Notes: a model not told the origin generated them from the letters alone. A stretch of 64,000 nt of DNA from Cryobacterium frigoriphilum (GCF_004403305.1 NZ_SOHE01000088.1:1-64000); one strand, 5' to 3'. Positions 16,677 to 26,377 are shown, counted from the stretch's first letter. Numbers and translations are program-made.

Positions 16677-18140
16677 TTGCGTAAAATTCACCATTCCCGG
16701 GCGGGTAAGTTTGCCCTCGCTGCGACCGCGCTGGTGGCCCTCGCCGGCGGTTTCGTCGGAGTCGGCGCCGCCGCCGCCAGCACGGTCAGCGCCGACACCA
16801 CCGGCGAGACCTACGTCATCGGCACCGACACGACCTTCGCGCCCTTTGAATACCGCGAAGACGGTGAACTGACCGGCATCGACATGGACCTCGTGCGGGA
16901 CATCGCAGCCAGCCAGGGCTTCTCCGTCGAGATCAAGTCCCTCGGCTTCGACGCTGCGCTGCAGGCCCTGCAGTCCAATCAGGTCGACGGCGTCATCGCC
17001 GGCATGTCGATCACCGATGAACGTCAGCTGATCTTCGACTTCTCAGACCCGTACTTCGACTCCGGCGTACAGATGGCCGTCGCCGAGGACAACGCCGAGA
17101 TCACCGGCTACGACGACCTTGCCGGCGAGACCGTCGTAGCTAAGCGCGGCAGCGAGGGGGAGACCTTCGCGAACTCGATCAGTGCCGAGTACGGGTTCAC
17201 CGTGAAGGCCCTCGCCGACTCCGCAACCATGTACGACGATGTCAAGGCCGGCAACTCCGTCGCCGTCTTCGACGACTACCCGGTGCTCGCCTACGGCATC
17301 AACCAGAACAACGGCCTCAAGTCGGTGACCGAGAAGGAGCAAGGCAGCTCCTACGGCTTCGCCGTCAACAAGGGGCAGAACCCCGAACTGCTCGCCGCCT
17401 TCAACACCGGCCTGGCCGAGCTCAAGGCCGGCGGCGAGTACCAGGACATCCTCGACAAGTACCTCGACGCGCCCGCAGCATCGAGTGACACGAGCTTCTT
17501 CGGCCTGCTCGCCGACAGCATGCCGGCGCTCATGAAGGGCCTCGGCCTGACCCTGCTGGCCACCGGCCTGTCCATCCTCATCGCGCTCGTGCTCGGTGTG
17601 TTGTTTGGCTTCTTCACGGTCTCCGAGAGCCGCATTCTGCGCGGTATTTCGACCATCTACGTGAGCATCTTCCGCGGCACCCCCTTGCTCGTGCAGGCGT
17701 TCTTCTTCTACTTCGGCCTGCCGCAGCTCACCGGGCAGTCGATCGACGTGCTCACCGCCGGAGTGCTCACCCTGAGCCTCAACGCCGGCGCGTACATGAC
17801 GGAGATCGTGCGCGGCGGCATCCAGTCCGTCGACGCCGGTCAGACCGAAGCCGGCCGCAGCCTCGGACTCGGCTACGTCACGACCATGCGCCGCGTCGTG
17901 CTGCCGCAGGCGGTCAAGATCATGACGCCGTCGTTCATCAACCAGTTCGTGATGACCCTGAAGGACACCTCGCTGCTCGCGGTGATCGGTTTCGCCGAAC
18001 TCACCTATCAGGGCCAGCAGATTTACGCCTCCAACTTCCGTACCGGTGAGACCCTGCTGATCGTGGCGGCGCTCTACTTCATCGTCATCAACCTGCTCAC
18101 CATGCTCTCCAACAAGCTCGACAAGAGGTTCAACAAATGA
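16677..18140 (+). CDS. Polar amino acid ABC transporter: fused binding protein and permease
   Basis: 487 residues from a TTG. A signal peptide (core ~12-35) leads into a type 3 periplasmic-binding domain (~45-262: [39 protein letters not shown]). A permease domain follows (~275-487) with five or so helices and the ABC-contacting loop [21 protein letters not shown]. The fusion places the solute-binding domain permanently on the permease, as in Gram-positive GlnPQ. Probable substrate: glutamine, glutamate or another polar amino acid. The ribosome-binding site is poor, so the exact start is uncertain. Confidence 0.9.
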   Translation: MRKIHHSRAGKFALAATALVALAGGFVGVGAAAASTVSADTTGETYVIGTDTTFAPFEYREDGELTGIDMDLVRDIAASQGFSVEIKSLGFDAALQALQSNQVDGVIAGMSITDERQLIFDFSDPYFDSGVQMAVAEDNAEITGYDDLAGETVVAKRGSEGETFANSISAEYGFTVKALADSATMYDDVKAGNSVAVFDDYPVLAYGINQNNGLKSVTEKEQGSSYGFAVNKGQNPELLAAFNTGLAELKAGGEYQDILDKYLDAPAASSDTSFFGLLADSMPALMKGLGLTLLATGLSILIALVLGVLFGFFTVSESRILRGISTIYVSIFRGTPLLVQAFFFYFGLPQLTGQSIDVLTAGVLTLSLNAGAYMTEIVRGGIQSVDAGQTEAGRSLGLGYVTTMRRVVLPQAVKIMTPSFINQFVMTLKDTSLLAVIGFAELTYQGQQIYASNFRTGETLLIVAALYFIVINLLTMLSNKLDKRFNK

Positions 18141-18877
18141 GCACCGTCACCAGCAAAATTTCAGTGCGTGGCCTGCGCAAGTCCTTCGGAGCCAACGAGG
18201 TGCTCAAGGGACTCGACGTCGAGATCGCCGAGGGTGAGGTCGTCTGTGTCATCGGTCCATCGGGCTCGGGCAAGTCCACCTTTCTGCGCTGCCTGAACAA
18301 GCTCGACGACATCACCTCGGGCACGGTCATCGTCGACGGCTTCGACCTCACCGACAAGACCGTGAACCTCAACGAGGTGCGCCAGCACATCGGCATGGTC
18401 TTTCAGCACTTCAACCTGTTTCCGCACATGACGGTGCTGCAGAACATCATGCTCGCCCCGGTCGAGCTCAAGCGGGGCAGCAAAGCGGATGCCCGCGCCA
18501 CCGCCCTGAAACTGCTCGAGCGGGTGGGCCTCGCCGACAAGGCCGATGCCCGCCCGGCCCAGCTGTCCGGTGGCCAAAAGCAGCGCGTCGCCATTGCCCG
18601 GTCGCTCGCCGTGAACCCCGACATCATGCTCTTCGATGAGGCCACGAGCGCGCTCGACCCGGAGATGGTCGGCGAGGTGCTGCAGGTCATTCGGGACCTC
18701 GCCGCCGAGGGCATGACCATGGTCGTCGTCACCCACGAGATGGGTTTCGCCCGCGAGGTCGCCGACCGGGTGATCTTCATGGCCGACGGACTCGTCGTCG
18801 AGGAGGGCACCCCCGCCGAACTCTTCGGCAACCCGCAGCACGTGCGCACCCAGGACTTTCTCTCCAAGGTCTTGTAG
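18137..18877 (+). CDS. Polar amino acid ABC transporter ATP-binding protein (GlnQ-like)
   Basis: 246 residues, ATGA overlap with the fused permease gene. Walker [11 protein letters not shown]-loop [17 protein letters not shown], signature [16 protein letters not shown], Walker [15 protein letters not shown] and switch histidine [13 protein letters not shown]. The FNLFPHMT stretch is typical of the polar amino acid (PAAT) family. It powers the importer encoded just upstream. Confidence 0.95.
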   Translation: MSTVTSKISVRGLRKSFGANEVLKGLDVEIAEGEVVCVIGPSGSGKSTFLRCLNKLDDITSGTVIVDGFDLTDKTVNLNEVRQHIGMVFQHFNLFPHMTVLQNIMLAPVELKRGSKADARATALKLLERVGLADKADARPAQLSGGQKQRVAIARSLAVNPDIMLFDEATSALDPEMVGEVLQVIRDLAAEGMTMVVVTHEMGFAREVADRVIFMADGLVVEEGTPAELFGNPQHVRTQDFLSKVL

Positions 18878-18889
18878 GGCACGCAGGCG

Positions 18890-20353
18890 GTGGGGGAGCG
18901 AGGATCGATCACGGCGGCACCGGGGGTACCCGCGGCAGCGGCCGCGCCGACGCCAGCTCAGGCGACCGAGCCCGGGCGCCCGCTCGGGCGGCGCCCCTCG
19001 CTCGCCGTGCTGATCGCAGCGCTCGTCGGCGTGATCACCGCGGGCGTCTACACGGTCTTCTCCGCCCTGCAGTGGCAGAGCTTCGCGGCCCCGTCCTGGG
19101 ACCTCGGCATCTTCACCCAGCTCGCCGGGCGGTACGCCACCCTGCAGGCGCCCATCGTGACCATCAAGGGCGAGGGCTACAACCTGCTCGGTGACCACTT
19201 TCATCCGCTTCTCGTGCTGCTGGCACCGGTCTACGCGGTCTTTCCGCACGCGTTCACCCTCGTCGTGGTGCAGAACCTGCTGTTCGGGTTCGCCGCCGCG
19301 GTCATCGCGTACGCCGCTGCCCGCCTGCTCGGGCCCTGGCCGGGAGCGCTGTTCGGCCTCGCCTTCGGCCTGAGCTGGGGCCTGCAGGGCGCGGTCGCGG
19401 TGCAGTTTCACGAGGTTGCCTTCGCGGTGCCGCTGCTCGCTCTGTCTCTTGCCGCGCTGCTGCGTGAGCGGTGGCTCGCGTGCGTGCTCTGGGCGCTGCC
19501 ACTCGTTTTCGTGAAGGAGGATCTCGGCCTCACCGTCTTCGCCCTCGGGCTCGTGCTGGCCTGGCGCAGCCGGGGGCCGCTCGGCCTCTGGCTGGCGGTC
19601 TGGGGCCTGGCCTGGTTCGCGGTCGCGAGCTTCGTGGTGTTGCCGGTGCTCAACCCTGGCGGGCGGTGGACGTACACGAGCAGCATGAACCTCGGCGCCC
19701 TCGTCGCCGACCCGCTCGCGTTCTTCCAGCCGGAGAAGGGCGTCACCGTGCTCTTTCTGCTGCTCGCCTCCGGCCTTCTCGCCCTGCGGTCCCCGCTCGC
19801 GCTCGTGCTGCTGCCGACGCTGGCCTGGCGTTTTCTGTCCGAGAACCACGGCTACTGGGGTCCTGGCTGGCAGTACAGCGCCGTGCTCATGCCCATCCTG
19901 TTCTGCGCGGCCCTGGACGGCATCCGTCTCCTGCGCAGCAGCCCGCGCCCCTGGCTTCGCGCCTACAGCCGATTCGTCGTGCCCGTCATCGTGCTCGTCG
20001 CGATGGCGCTGACCCCGCAGCTGCCGCTGTCCCGGCTTGCGGATGTCGATACCCACTTCGGTACCAGTCGGGCAGCGGATGCCGCGGGCGCCCTGGCCGC
20101 AGTCCCCGACGGAAGCGTCGTCGAAAGTGACATCGGCCTCATGAACTACCTCGTCGAGCGCACGGACGTGTACTGGCTCGGCAACGAGAATCCGCTGCCG
20201 GACTACCTCGTCGTTGATCACTCCGCCGGGGGCCTGCCGGGCGACTGGGACACGGTGCTGGTTGTGGGCGAGAAACTGCACCCGGGCGTGGAGTTTCGCA
20301 CGATTTACGCCGCCGGCGGCTATGAGGTCGCCGTACGGGTGCCGCGCACGTGA
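18890..20353 (+). CDS. DUF2079 multi-pass membrane protein
   Basis: 487 residues. After an Ala/Pro-rich N-terminus come about ten hydrophobic segments. Family marks: SWDLGIFTQLAGRYA and GDHFHPLLVLLAPVY near residues 65-110, VQFHEVAF near 168, and ENHGYWGPGWQYS near 322. DUF2079 resembles GT-C glycosyltransferases, with conserved Asp and His in the first outer loop, so a polyprenyl-phosphate sugar transferase role is possible. The GTG lies 12 bases after the ATPase gene, yet the function seems unrelated to amino acid import. Confidence 0.85.
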   Translation: MGERGSITAAPGVPAAAAAPTPAQATEPGRPLGRRPSLAVLIAALVGVITAGVYTVFSALQWQSFAAPSWDLGIFTQLAGRYATLQAPIVTIKGEGYNLLGDHFHPLLVLLAPVYAVFPHAFTLVVVQNLLFGFAAAVIAYAAARLLGPWPGALFGLAFGLSWGLQGAVAVQFHEVAFAVPLLALSLAALLRERWLACVLWALPLVFVKEDLGLTVFALGLVLAWRSRGPLGLWLAVWGLAWFAVASFVVLPVLNPGGRWTYTSSMNLGALVADPLAFFQPEKGVTVLFLLLASGLLALRSPLALVLLPTLAWRFLSENHGYWGPGWQYSAVLMPILFCAALDGIRLLRSSPRPWLRAYSRFVVPVIVLVAMALTPQLPLSRLADVDTHFGTSRAADAAGALAAVPDGSVVESDIGLMNYLVERTDVYWLGNENPLPDYLVVDHSAGGLPGDWDTVLVVGEKLHPGVEFRTIYAAGGYEVAVRVPRT

Positions 20354-20363
20354 CGTCGGTGCT

Positions 20364-20708
20364 TTAGCCCAGTGCGAAAGGTCCGACGGGAATGAGCAAA
20401 TATACGACGGATGCCGCAAGCACCACTGAACTGACGACAAGGCCGACGACGGGCAGGGTCGGCTTCGCTCCGGCCCGGCGGCAGGCGACGAGGGCCACGA
20501 TGCTCAGGAACAGCCCGATCCAGGACAGCAGCGGGATGACACCAACCACGATGCCGGTGATGGCCGTGACGCGAGTGTTGGCCGCGGGCGACGGGACACC
20601 ATCGGCGTCGCGATGGTCGGGCACTGTCACGCCGGGATGAAGCTGCCCGGCGGGAAGATTGACCCCCGGGCCCGTGAATCCTCGTCCCTGCAATCCACCA
20701 CCACTCAT
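20364..20708 (-). CDS. Small two-helix membrane protein (DUF4190-like)
   Basis: 114 residues. A Gly/Pro-rich N-terminus of ~44 residues is followed by two hydrophobic segments (about 48-75 and 83-108) separated by ACRRAGAKP. This arrangement is common to DUF4190-type proteins. GGGGAGG precedes the ATG. Convergent with the DUF2079 gene, with stops about 10 bases apart. Function unknown. Confidence 0.7.
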   Translation of the reverse strand: MSGGGLQGRGFTGPGVNLPAGQLHPGVTVPDHRDADGVPSPAANTRVTAITGIVVGVIPLLSWIGLFLSIVALVACRRAGAKPTLPVVGLVVSSVVLAASVVYLLIPVGPFALG

Positions 20709-20803
20709 GGCTGCCTCCCCTTTTTCGTCCAGTCTAGGTACAAAACGGCTCCCCGCGCCCGGTGAGGGGGCGTTGACACGACGACGGCGCGGGGGAGGCT
20801 CGT

Positions 20804-21361
20804 TCAGGCGCGCGGGCGGTAGTGCAGGTAGACCACGCCGTTGCCGAAGCGGCGTTCCTCGACGAGGTCGAGGTCGAGGCGCACGCCCTCCGGAAGGAAG
20901 CGGGTGCCGCCGCCCACGATGACCGGCGACAGAAACTGGTGGTACTCGTCGACGAGTCCGGCGGCGATGAAGTGCGCGGCGAGGGTCGGACCGCCCACGC
21001 CGATGTCGGCATCCGCCGTTGCCTTCAACGCGCGGATGGCCGCGACATCGACCTCGCGTTCGAGCCGGGTGCGTGTTGTCGCGACCGAGTCGAGCGTCGT
21101 GGAATACACGATCTTGTCGGCGGCTTTCCAGAGGGCGGCATAGTCGCGCATGACCGCCGGCTCCTCATCGGTGTCCAGGGTGTCCCACACCGCCATGACT
21201 TCGTAGAGGCGCCGGCCATAGAGCTGCGTGCCGGTTCCGCGTTCGAGGTCGTTGACGAAGGTGTGCACCTCGTCGTCGGGCATGCTCCAGTCGAAATTGC
21301 CCGCGGCATCCGCCACGTAGCCGTCGAGCGACGTGAGTCCGGTGTAGACGAGCCTGGCCAT
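20804..21361 (-). CDS. RibD C-terminal/dihydrofolate-reductase-like protein
   Basis: 185 residues from the ATG at 21361; a longer frame would run into the palindrome upstream. Features: LTSLDGYVADAAGNFDW at the N-terminus, QLYGRRLYEVM, DIGVGGPTLAAHFIAAGLVDEYH and PVIVGGGTRFLP. This is the RibD_C fold that reduces pteridine or pyrimidine substrates with NADPH; many paralogs have unknown substrates. Monocistronic. Confidence 0.9.
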   Translation of the reverse strand: MARLVYTGLTSLDGYVADAAGNFDWSMPDDEVHTFVNDLERGTGTQLYGRRLYEVMAVWDTLDTDEEPAVMRDYAALWKAADKIVYSTTLDSVATTRTRLEREVDVAAIRALKATADADIGVGGPTLAAHFIAAGLVDEYHQFLSPVIVGGGTRFLPEGVRLDLDLVEERRFGNGVVYLHYRPRA

Positions 21362-21408
21362 GAGTCCTACCGTCGATTGGGGGTGATTTCGCCATCCTAG
21401 GCGTGATG

Positions 21409-21466
21409 GCGCCCGTTCCGGGTGACCGCTACGGTAACGGCCGTAGCGGTCACCCGGAACGGGCGC
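21409..21466. terminator. 58-bp perfect palindromic element (26-bp arms), copy 1
   Basis: Arms 21409-21434 and 21441-21466 pair perfectly around the six-base loop TAACGG. It follows the FUSC gene (minus strand) and precedes the RibD-like gene. A nearly identical element, inverted, lies at 44756-44813, which marks it as a dispersed repeat, perhaps also used as a terminator. Confidence 0.85.
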
Positions 21467-21528
21467 GGCCACGACAAACAAGCACTCGCTGAGCTGGTTG
21501 AGCCGACGGATGCCGCGCTCGGCCGCTC

Positions 21529-22566
21529 CTACTCGCCCACGATCTCCTCGCGCACCCGGCGCAGGTCTTCCATGAGTGACCCGATCAGGATCCAGTGGTC
21601 CGGATGCGGCGTCACGATGCGCAGCGGAGCCGTCAGGGCCAGTACCTCGGAGACCGGCGGCTCGGCAACGGTCGTCGTGTCGCCCTCCTCCCGGGCGAGC
21701 AAACGCAGGTCGTGCGCGGCCCTGGCGAGCTCCTTCGAGAAGGCTTGAACGCTCGGCTCGTACTGCAGGGCATTGTCGTAGTGGTCGTGCAGGGCGCGGC
21801 TCATGCCGATCGCGCGGGTCACGAGCGTCGGCAGCCGCTCGATCATCTGCTGGTCGGCATCGAGTCCGCGCCGCAGCTTGGCCTGGCGGGGGTTGAGCAT
21901 GAGGCTCTCCTCCGCCTGCGCGATGGCCTTCTCGGCCGACTCGAGCATCGGCCGCAGCAGGCGGGCCTTGATCATGAGTTCCATCATGTTGGCCGGGGTT
22001 TGCGGCGCGCCCAGTGCGTGAACGATGCGGTCAAAGGTGTCGGCGACCTCCCTGGCCAGAAGCCCCACGGCGTCGCGCGCCGGTGCGATGAGCACCGGGG
22101 GAACAATGACCGCGTTGACGATGAGCGCGACGCCGGCCCCGATGAACGTCTCGAAGATGCGGTCGAGGGCATAGCCGGGAGTCGTGGCGCCGAGTGCGAG
22201 AACGAGCATCGCGCTGATCGGAATCTGGCTCGCCGACACCGGCGACAGGCGTAGCGCCCAGCCCACAAGGATGCTCACGACGACCGTGCCGAGCACGACC
22301 CAGCTCGACTGGCCGAGAAAGAATCCGATCGACGAGGCGATGATCACGCCGCCGATGACCCCCAGGGTGCGTTCGATCGCCCGGCCGAGGGTCTGGTTCA
22401 CGCTCGGCTGCACGACGAGCAGGGCCGCGATCGCGGCGAAGATCGGCAGGTCGCTGGGCAGCAGCAGCTGCGACAGCAGCCAGGCCAGAGCCACGGCGAC
22501 CGAGGTCTTCACGGTCTGCAGAAAAGGGAGTCGTCGGGAAATCCGCAGGCTGGTGGTTATTCGCAC
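21529..22566 (-). CDS. FUSC-family (aromatic acid exporter-like) membrane protein
   Basis: 345 residues. Six hydrophobic segments fill the first ~170 residues, including LFAAIAALLVVQPSVNQT-like sequence (AIAALLVVQPSVNQTLGRA) and the repeated QTLGRAIERTLGVIGGV region. A long soluble helical C-terminus follows. This is half the size of full PET/FUSC efflux pumps, so it may work as a dimer. The GTG is three bases after the stop of the winged-helix gene, so the two are probably cotranscribed. Confidence 0.87.
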   Translation of the reverse strand: MRITTSLRISRRLPFLQTVKTSVAVALAWLLSQLLLPSDLPIFAAIAALLVVQPSVNQTLGRAIERTLGVIGGVIIASSIGFFLGQSSWVVLGTVVVSILVGWALRLSPVSASQIPISAMLVLALGATTPGYALDRIFETFIGAGVALIVNAVIVPPVLIAPARDAVGLLAREVADTFDRIVHALGAPQTPANMMELMIKARLLRPMLESAEKAIAQAEESLMLNPRQAKLRRGLDADQQMIERLPTLVTRAIGMSRALHDHYDNALQYEPSVQAFSKELARAAHDLRLLAREEGDTTTVAEPPVSEVLALTAPLRIVTPHPDHWILIGSLMEDLRRVREEIVGE

Positions 22567-22569
22567 GAT

Positions 22570-23739
22570 CTAGGCTAACCCGGACAGGTTCGCCTCGAGT
22601 CCGAGAAATCGTGCATAGTCACGGATGCCCCGTCGCAGTCCTGCCTGTTGCCGCACCGTGAGCGCCGCAAACGGTTGCGGGGTCACGGTGATCGCGCGAG
22701 TGGATGCCTTCTTGCGCCACGTTCCCACGACGCGCCCGGCAGAGACGAGCAGCGGCAGAAAGATGCCGTTCTTGCCCGGAACGACCCGCGTCACGAGCGC
22801 GTCGTCGATGATGGCGCTGCGATCGCGGTACCCGATGAAATACTCATCAAAGCCGGGCAGCGCGAGAACGCTTGAGCGTTGCCGGGGTGGGCCGCCAGCG
22901 CCCACAGCCGTGTTTGTGCCCGTGTCGCTGAAGGCCGTGTCGCTGAAGGCCGTGTCCCTGAAATACATCGGCGCCGAGTCCGCCTGCCCGGAACGGATGC
23001 TCACCTCCGTCAACGCCGGGCGAGCGACGGCGAGTCCGATGCGGGCGTCGGTCAGGGTGAGCCCACTCCAGCCCGTGAAGTCGGCGAGCGTGGCGGGCCC
23101 GTGACCGGCAAAGTAGCGCAGGGCGAACTCCCCGAGGGACTCGTCACGTTCCAGCCGCCGCGGCTGCGGCACCCACTCGTCGAGCAGGGTCAGTGCCTGC
23201 TGGGTGCCGACCTGCGGCCCCCAGCACAGCGTTCCGGTCAGGGCGAGGAACCAGATGGTGTGGTATCCCCGCTGCTGCGCGGTGCTGATGTCGTGCCTCT
23301 CGAGCAGAGCGAGAAACTCGATGCGGCTCAGTTGCCGGCCGCCGTGCAGGGCCTCGATGGCGATCTGCCGGGCCCGCTCGAGAAGCTGCGGCGTGAGACC
23401 GAGACGGGCGTGAATGGTTGCGGCGCCCGCGACCTGCCGTGGGGCACTCAGTCGCAGCATCCAGTGCAGCTCGGCCGCCGGCACGAGGTGCAGCGTGCCG
23501 CGCATCGGCCAGGAGCGAACGATCTGCCCGGTGTTCAGCGCTGTCTCGACGTCGGTGATCGTCGTGCCGGGGGAGCGCACGCCGAGTGCCCACTTCGACG
23601 CCGCAAAGTCCTGAGCCTGAACCGCGAGCAGGCGTTCGACCGCGGCGAGCGGGCCGGTCGGGGCTGCGTCCGCCAGCCCGTGACTCAGCAGCCGCAGGCG
23701 GGCCACGTCGGTCGGTGATGCGGTTGCGCGCAAGGGCAC
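22570..23739 (-). CDS. Winged helix DNA-binding domain protein (HTH_42/AlkX family)
   Basis: 389 residues from the GTG at 23739, 9 bases after GAAGGGA; an upstream start would overlap the DUF6504 gene. Family marks: LLAVQAQDFAASKWAL, RSWPMRGTLHLVPAAELHWML, and C-terminal LPGFDEYFIGYRDRS and FLPLLVSAGRVVGTW. Such proteins resemble the DNA glycosylase-like YcaQ/AlkX group that unhooks interstrand crosslinks; the exact role here is inferred. An in-frame 15-bp repeat (DTAFS pentapeptides) sits near residue 285. Confidence 0.87.
   Translation of the reverse strand: MPLRATASPTDVARLRLLSHGLADAAPTGPLAAVERLLAVQAQDFAASKWALGVRSPGTTITDVETALNTGQIVRSWPMRGTLHLVPAAELHWMLRLSAPRQVAGAATIHARLGLTPQLLERARQIAIEALHGGRQLSRIEFLALLERHDISTAQQRGYHTIWFLALTGTLCWGPQVGTQQALTLLDEWVPQPRRLERDESLGEFALRYFAGHGPATLADFTGWSGLTLTDARIGLAVARPALTEVSIRSGQADSAPMYFRDTAFSDTAFSDTGTNTAVGAGGPPRQRSSVLALPGFDEYFIGYRDRSAIIDDALVTRVVPGKNGIFLPLLVSAGRVVGTWRKKASTRAITVTPQPFAALTVRQQAGLRRGIRDYARFLGLEANLSGLA
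22921..22965. repeat. 15-bp tandem repeat inside the winged-helix gene
   Basis: Units CGTGTCGCTGAAGGC at 22921 and 22936 are identical; a third at 22951 is diverged. They are in frame and encode DTAFS repeats on the minus strand. Confidence 0.9.
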
Positions 23740-23752
23740 GATGGTGTCCCTT

Positions 23753-24043
23753 CTAATCGAAGATGCGATCGAGCTGCCAGCGTCCACCGTCATCGTGCTG
23801 ACTGACGTCGAAAACGTGCGTTTCGCCGTCATCCGCTGTCGCCTGAAAGCGCCAGCCCGCGATCGAGAGCGGCGGATGTCCCACCCCGTAGCTGTGCGCG
23901 GCCAGCGGATGCCACCACTCCGACGTGCCCACGAGGGTGGTGGGCGTATCGGTCACCCGAAATCTCCGCGCCCGCCAGACGAGGCGAACGGGTTCACCCG
24001 CCGCGCTCGTGTAGACCGTCACCGGTTCCTGCAGAACAGACAT
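23753..24043 (-). CDS. DUF6504-like small protein
   Basis: 96 residues. VTVYTSAAGEPVRLVWRARRFRV (in part PVRLVWRARRFRV) and WRFQATADDGETHVFDV match the small DUF6504 proteins that often accompany actinobacterial translesion-repair genes. The next gene on the strand begins 13 bases after its stop, so the pair is cotranscribed; a link to DNA repair fits the winged-helix partner but is inference. Confidence 0.75.
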   Translation of the reverse strand: MSVLQEPVTVYTSAAGEPVRLVWRARRFRVTDTPTTLVGTSEWWHPLAAHSYGVGHPPLSIAGWRFQATADDGETHVFDVSQHDDGGRWQLDRIFD

Positions 24044-24238
24044 GGAGTGCAGCCTCGATTCATCGCCAATCGAACAGGTATTCGATATTGCGACTATATC
24101 CCGGCGCGCCGAAATTTTCTAGTACCCAGGCCGGTGTCCCAGGCCGGTGCCCCAGCCAGGACGCAGGCCGACGCTCCCGCAGCACCGCCGCGAAAAGTTG
24201 CTGTTCGTGCCGGTGCGGGTGCGAGTGCCGGTGCCGGG

Positions 24239-25390
24239 TCAGCTCAGGTCGTCGTCGGTGCGGGCGCCGAAGACAATCTCGTCCCAGCTCGGCATCGACG
24301 CGCGACCGCGCTTGCCCGCGGCCGGGGGCGTGCGACCCTGGGCCTTGGCGCCCTGCGCGGCCTGCGTGGCCCAGATGTTGCGGGCCGGAGCGGCAGCGGG
24401 CTTGTCGATCGGCTCCACGGCGCTCGGGACCGAGCCGGCCGAGCGAACGGAACTCAGCGGGCCGTGGCCGATCGCATCGGACGAGACATCGCGGCGGCGC
24501 CCGGTGCTCGCGGTGGCCGGCTTGGCCGGCGCCTCATCGAAGCTGGCCGCTTCACGTTCGCCGCGTCGACGGCGCAGGGACTCGAGCAGGTCGGCGGTCT
24601 CGCTCATGCTCGACGGCGGCTCGGCGGCACGTTTGATGGCGGCCTTGGAGACCGCATCCGTTGTCGACAGCGCACGCGAGTACGGAATCGGGTCGGGGTG
24701 CGGGGCCGTGTCGTTGAGAATTTCGTCGGCGAGCGACTCGGTGAAATTGAAGGCACCGCTGTCAAAGCGCGACACGTCGGCTGCGCTCGTTTCCGAACCG
24801 ACCGCGCGCAGCCGGGGAATCAGGGAACCCTTGAGCTCGCCCTGCTGCGAGAGCGCGATGGCCTCGCTGCCGATCGGCGAGAGGGCGTTCTTCTTGGGCT
24901 CGAAGCCCCAACGCGCGTCATGGTCGATGTCATCCGCTGTGAAGGACAGCTTGACGATCCAGCCGCCGCCGGGCTCTTTCCAGCTGGCCCAGCGCTCGTT
25001 CGTAGCGCCCAGGGTCGCGAGACGCTCACGAATCACACTGCCAAAGTTGGCATCTTCATCGACCGGGTCGGGGTCGATCGCGGTGTGAACGGGCACGCTC
25101 AGCGCGGACGACACCATGTACTCGCGCTCGGCGACCACGGGGCCTTCGAAGCGCCGCACGTAGTCGAGCGAGGCGCCGGTCACGGCGGCGACGTCTTCGG
25201 CGCTCATTCCGGAGCGGATGTGCGCCTGTACCTCACGCGGGCTGAGCTTGGGCCCGGCCGGTGGGTCAATTTGGGCTTGGCGAAGCCGGGACTGGAGCAC
25301 GGCGTCAATGGCGATCCGATATCGATCCCCGTCTTCGGAGGCTGCAAGCAGCGCACCGTTCTCGACTCCTATAACCTTCAATTCCTGCAT
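24239..25390 (-). CDS. sepH: Septation protein SepH (DUF3071)
   Basis: 383 residues. N-terminal DUF3071 domain with a helix-turn-helix-like stretch (LSPREVQAHIRSGMSAEDVA, then GASLDYVRRFEGPVVAEREY). A long disordered Ala/Ser/Pro-rich C-terminus ends in a short conserved motif RASMPSWDEIVFGAR. In Streptomyces and mycobacteria SepH binds FtsZ and promotes its assembly at division sites. Length and both conserved ends fit. Divergent from the DUF4193 gene, as in many actinobacteria. Confidence 0.93.
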   Translation of the reverse strand: MQELKVIGVENGALLAASEDGDRYRIAIDAVLQSRLRQAQIDPPAGPKLSPREVQAHIRSGMSAEDVAAVTGASLDYVRRFEGPVVAEREYMVSSALSVPVHTAIDPDPVDEDANFGSVIRERLATLGATNERWASWKEPGGGWIVKLSFTADDIDHDARWGFEPKKNALSPIGSEAIALSQQGELKGSLIPRLRAVGSETSAADVSRFDSGAFNFTESLADEILNDTAPHPDPIPYSRALSTTDAVSKAAIKRAAEPPSSMSETADLLESLRRRRGEREAASFDEAPAKPATASTGRRRDVSSDAIGHGPLSSVRSAGSVPSAVEPIDKPAAAPARNIWATQAAQGAKAQGRTPPAAGKRGRASMPSWDEIVFGARTDDDLS

Positions 25391-25585
25391 GAAGAGCGCC
25401 TCTCGCGATTACCGACGGGTGTAAGACTGCCACGGGTCGGCACAAAAGCCGGGGAATACGCCGGGCGTGCCGCAAGTTGATCCCAGAGTCGAAGCGAAGT
25501 TTCGGACACGGTTTGCTATTCCACGCGGAATGTTGGAAACTGTGCCCGCCGATTTCGTTTATCGGCGCTACGGAAATGGATGGGC

Positions 25586-25879
25586 ATGGCAACCGACTAC
25601 GACGCACCGCGCAAGACCGAGGACGACTCAGAGTCAATTGAGGCCCTCAAGGAGCGCGTGCCCGACAAGATGTCCGGCAGCGTTGACGTTGACGACTCCG
25701 ACAACCCCGGCGGGTTCGACCTTCCGGGTGCGGACCTCTCCGATCTCGACCTCGACGTCGTCGTTCTGCCTCCGCAGGCCGACGAGTTCACCTGCGTGAG
25801 CTGCTTCCTTGTGAAGCACCGCTCGCAGATGGGCCACGAGACCAAGCTCGGCTTGATTTGCCTGGAGTGCGACTCCTAA
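25586..25879 (+). CDS. DUF4193 family protein
   Basis: 97 residues with an acidic middle and four cysteines at the C-terminus arranged as CVSC and CLEC (EFTCVSCFLVKHRSQ, GLICLECDS), a likely zinc knuckle. The conserved N-terminus MATDYDAPRK supports the ATG at 25586 over one six bases upstream. Actinobacteria-specific and highly conserved; function unknown. Confidence 0.93.
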   Translation: MATDYDAPRKTEDDSESIEALKERVPDKMSGSVDVDDSDNPGGFDLPGADLSDLDLDVVVLPPQADEFTCVSCFLVKHRSQMGHETKLGLICLECDS

Positions 25880-25894
25880 GACGCGAACAACACC

Positions 25895-26377
25895 TCAGGC
25901 TGGTTGCCGCGATTCATTGATCGCGGCTGCCAGCTTTGTGGGTTGACGGCTCGAGACCAGCCAGTACGGCGCCGGGTCGCTCGCATCGACGATCGGAATG
26001 CGCACGATCGGTGAGACCCAGCCGCGAATCAGCATCCAGGCCCGGGCGTCGAGTGCCGGCCCGCGCTGCTGCGTTGCCTCGGCGCCCTCGAACGCCACGG
26101 CCTCGCCGAGCATGTCGGTCGTGATGCGTGCCCGGCCGCACTGCAGGATTCCGTCTTTCACCGCCACGACGGGAGACGACGCGACGAGCAGCGCGACGCA
26201 TCCGCCGTACAGAACGGCGGCGGTGATCACGCCCGCCAGCAGCGAAATCGGCACCAGCACGAGGATGCTGGCGGGGATCACGAGGGCGGTCGCGATGAAG
26301 ACCCAGGGTGTGGGCCACAATTTTTCGCGGTATTCAGGCTTGACGTGCAATTCAGGCTTTTCGGGGAATTCAGGCAT
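25895..26377 (-). CDS. DUF3093 family membrane protein
   Basis: 160 residues. Two hydrophobic segments (about 24-45 and 47-70) resembling a short hairpin, then a soluble domain with DARAWMLIRGWVSPIVRIPIVDASDPAPYWLVSSR (in part YWLVSSRQPTKLAAAI). Conserved in actinobacteria next to dut, on the opposite strand as here. Function unknown. The dut start codon is 38 bases away, divergent. Confidence 0.9.
   Translation of the reverse strand: MPEFPEKPELHVKPEYREKLWPTPWVFIATALVIPASILVLVPISLLAGVITAAVLYGGCVALLVASSPVVAVKDGILQCGRARITTDMLGEAVAFEGAEATQQRGPALDARAWMLIRGWVSPIVRIPIVDASDPAPYWLVSSRQPTKLAAAINESRQPA

Noticed and set aside
18161-20440. 759-codon open frame on the minus strand opposite the amino acid ATPase and DUF2079 genes
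   Set aside because: It is antisense to two genes with clear families and conserved motifs. Its product is Arg/Glu/His/Gly-rich low complexity, as expected from the shadow of a high-GC gene.
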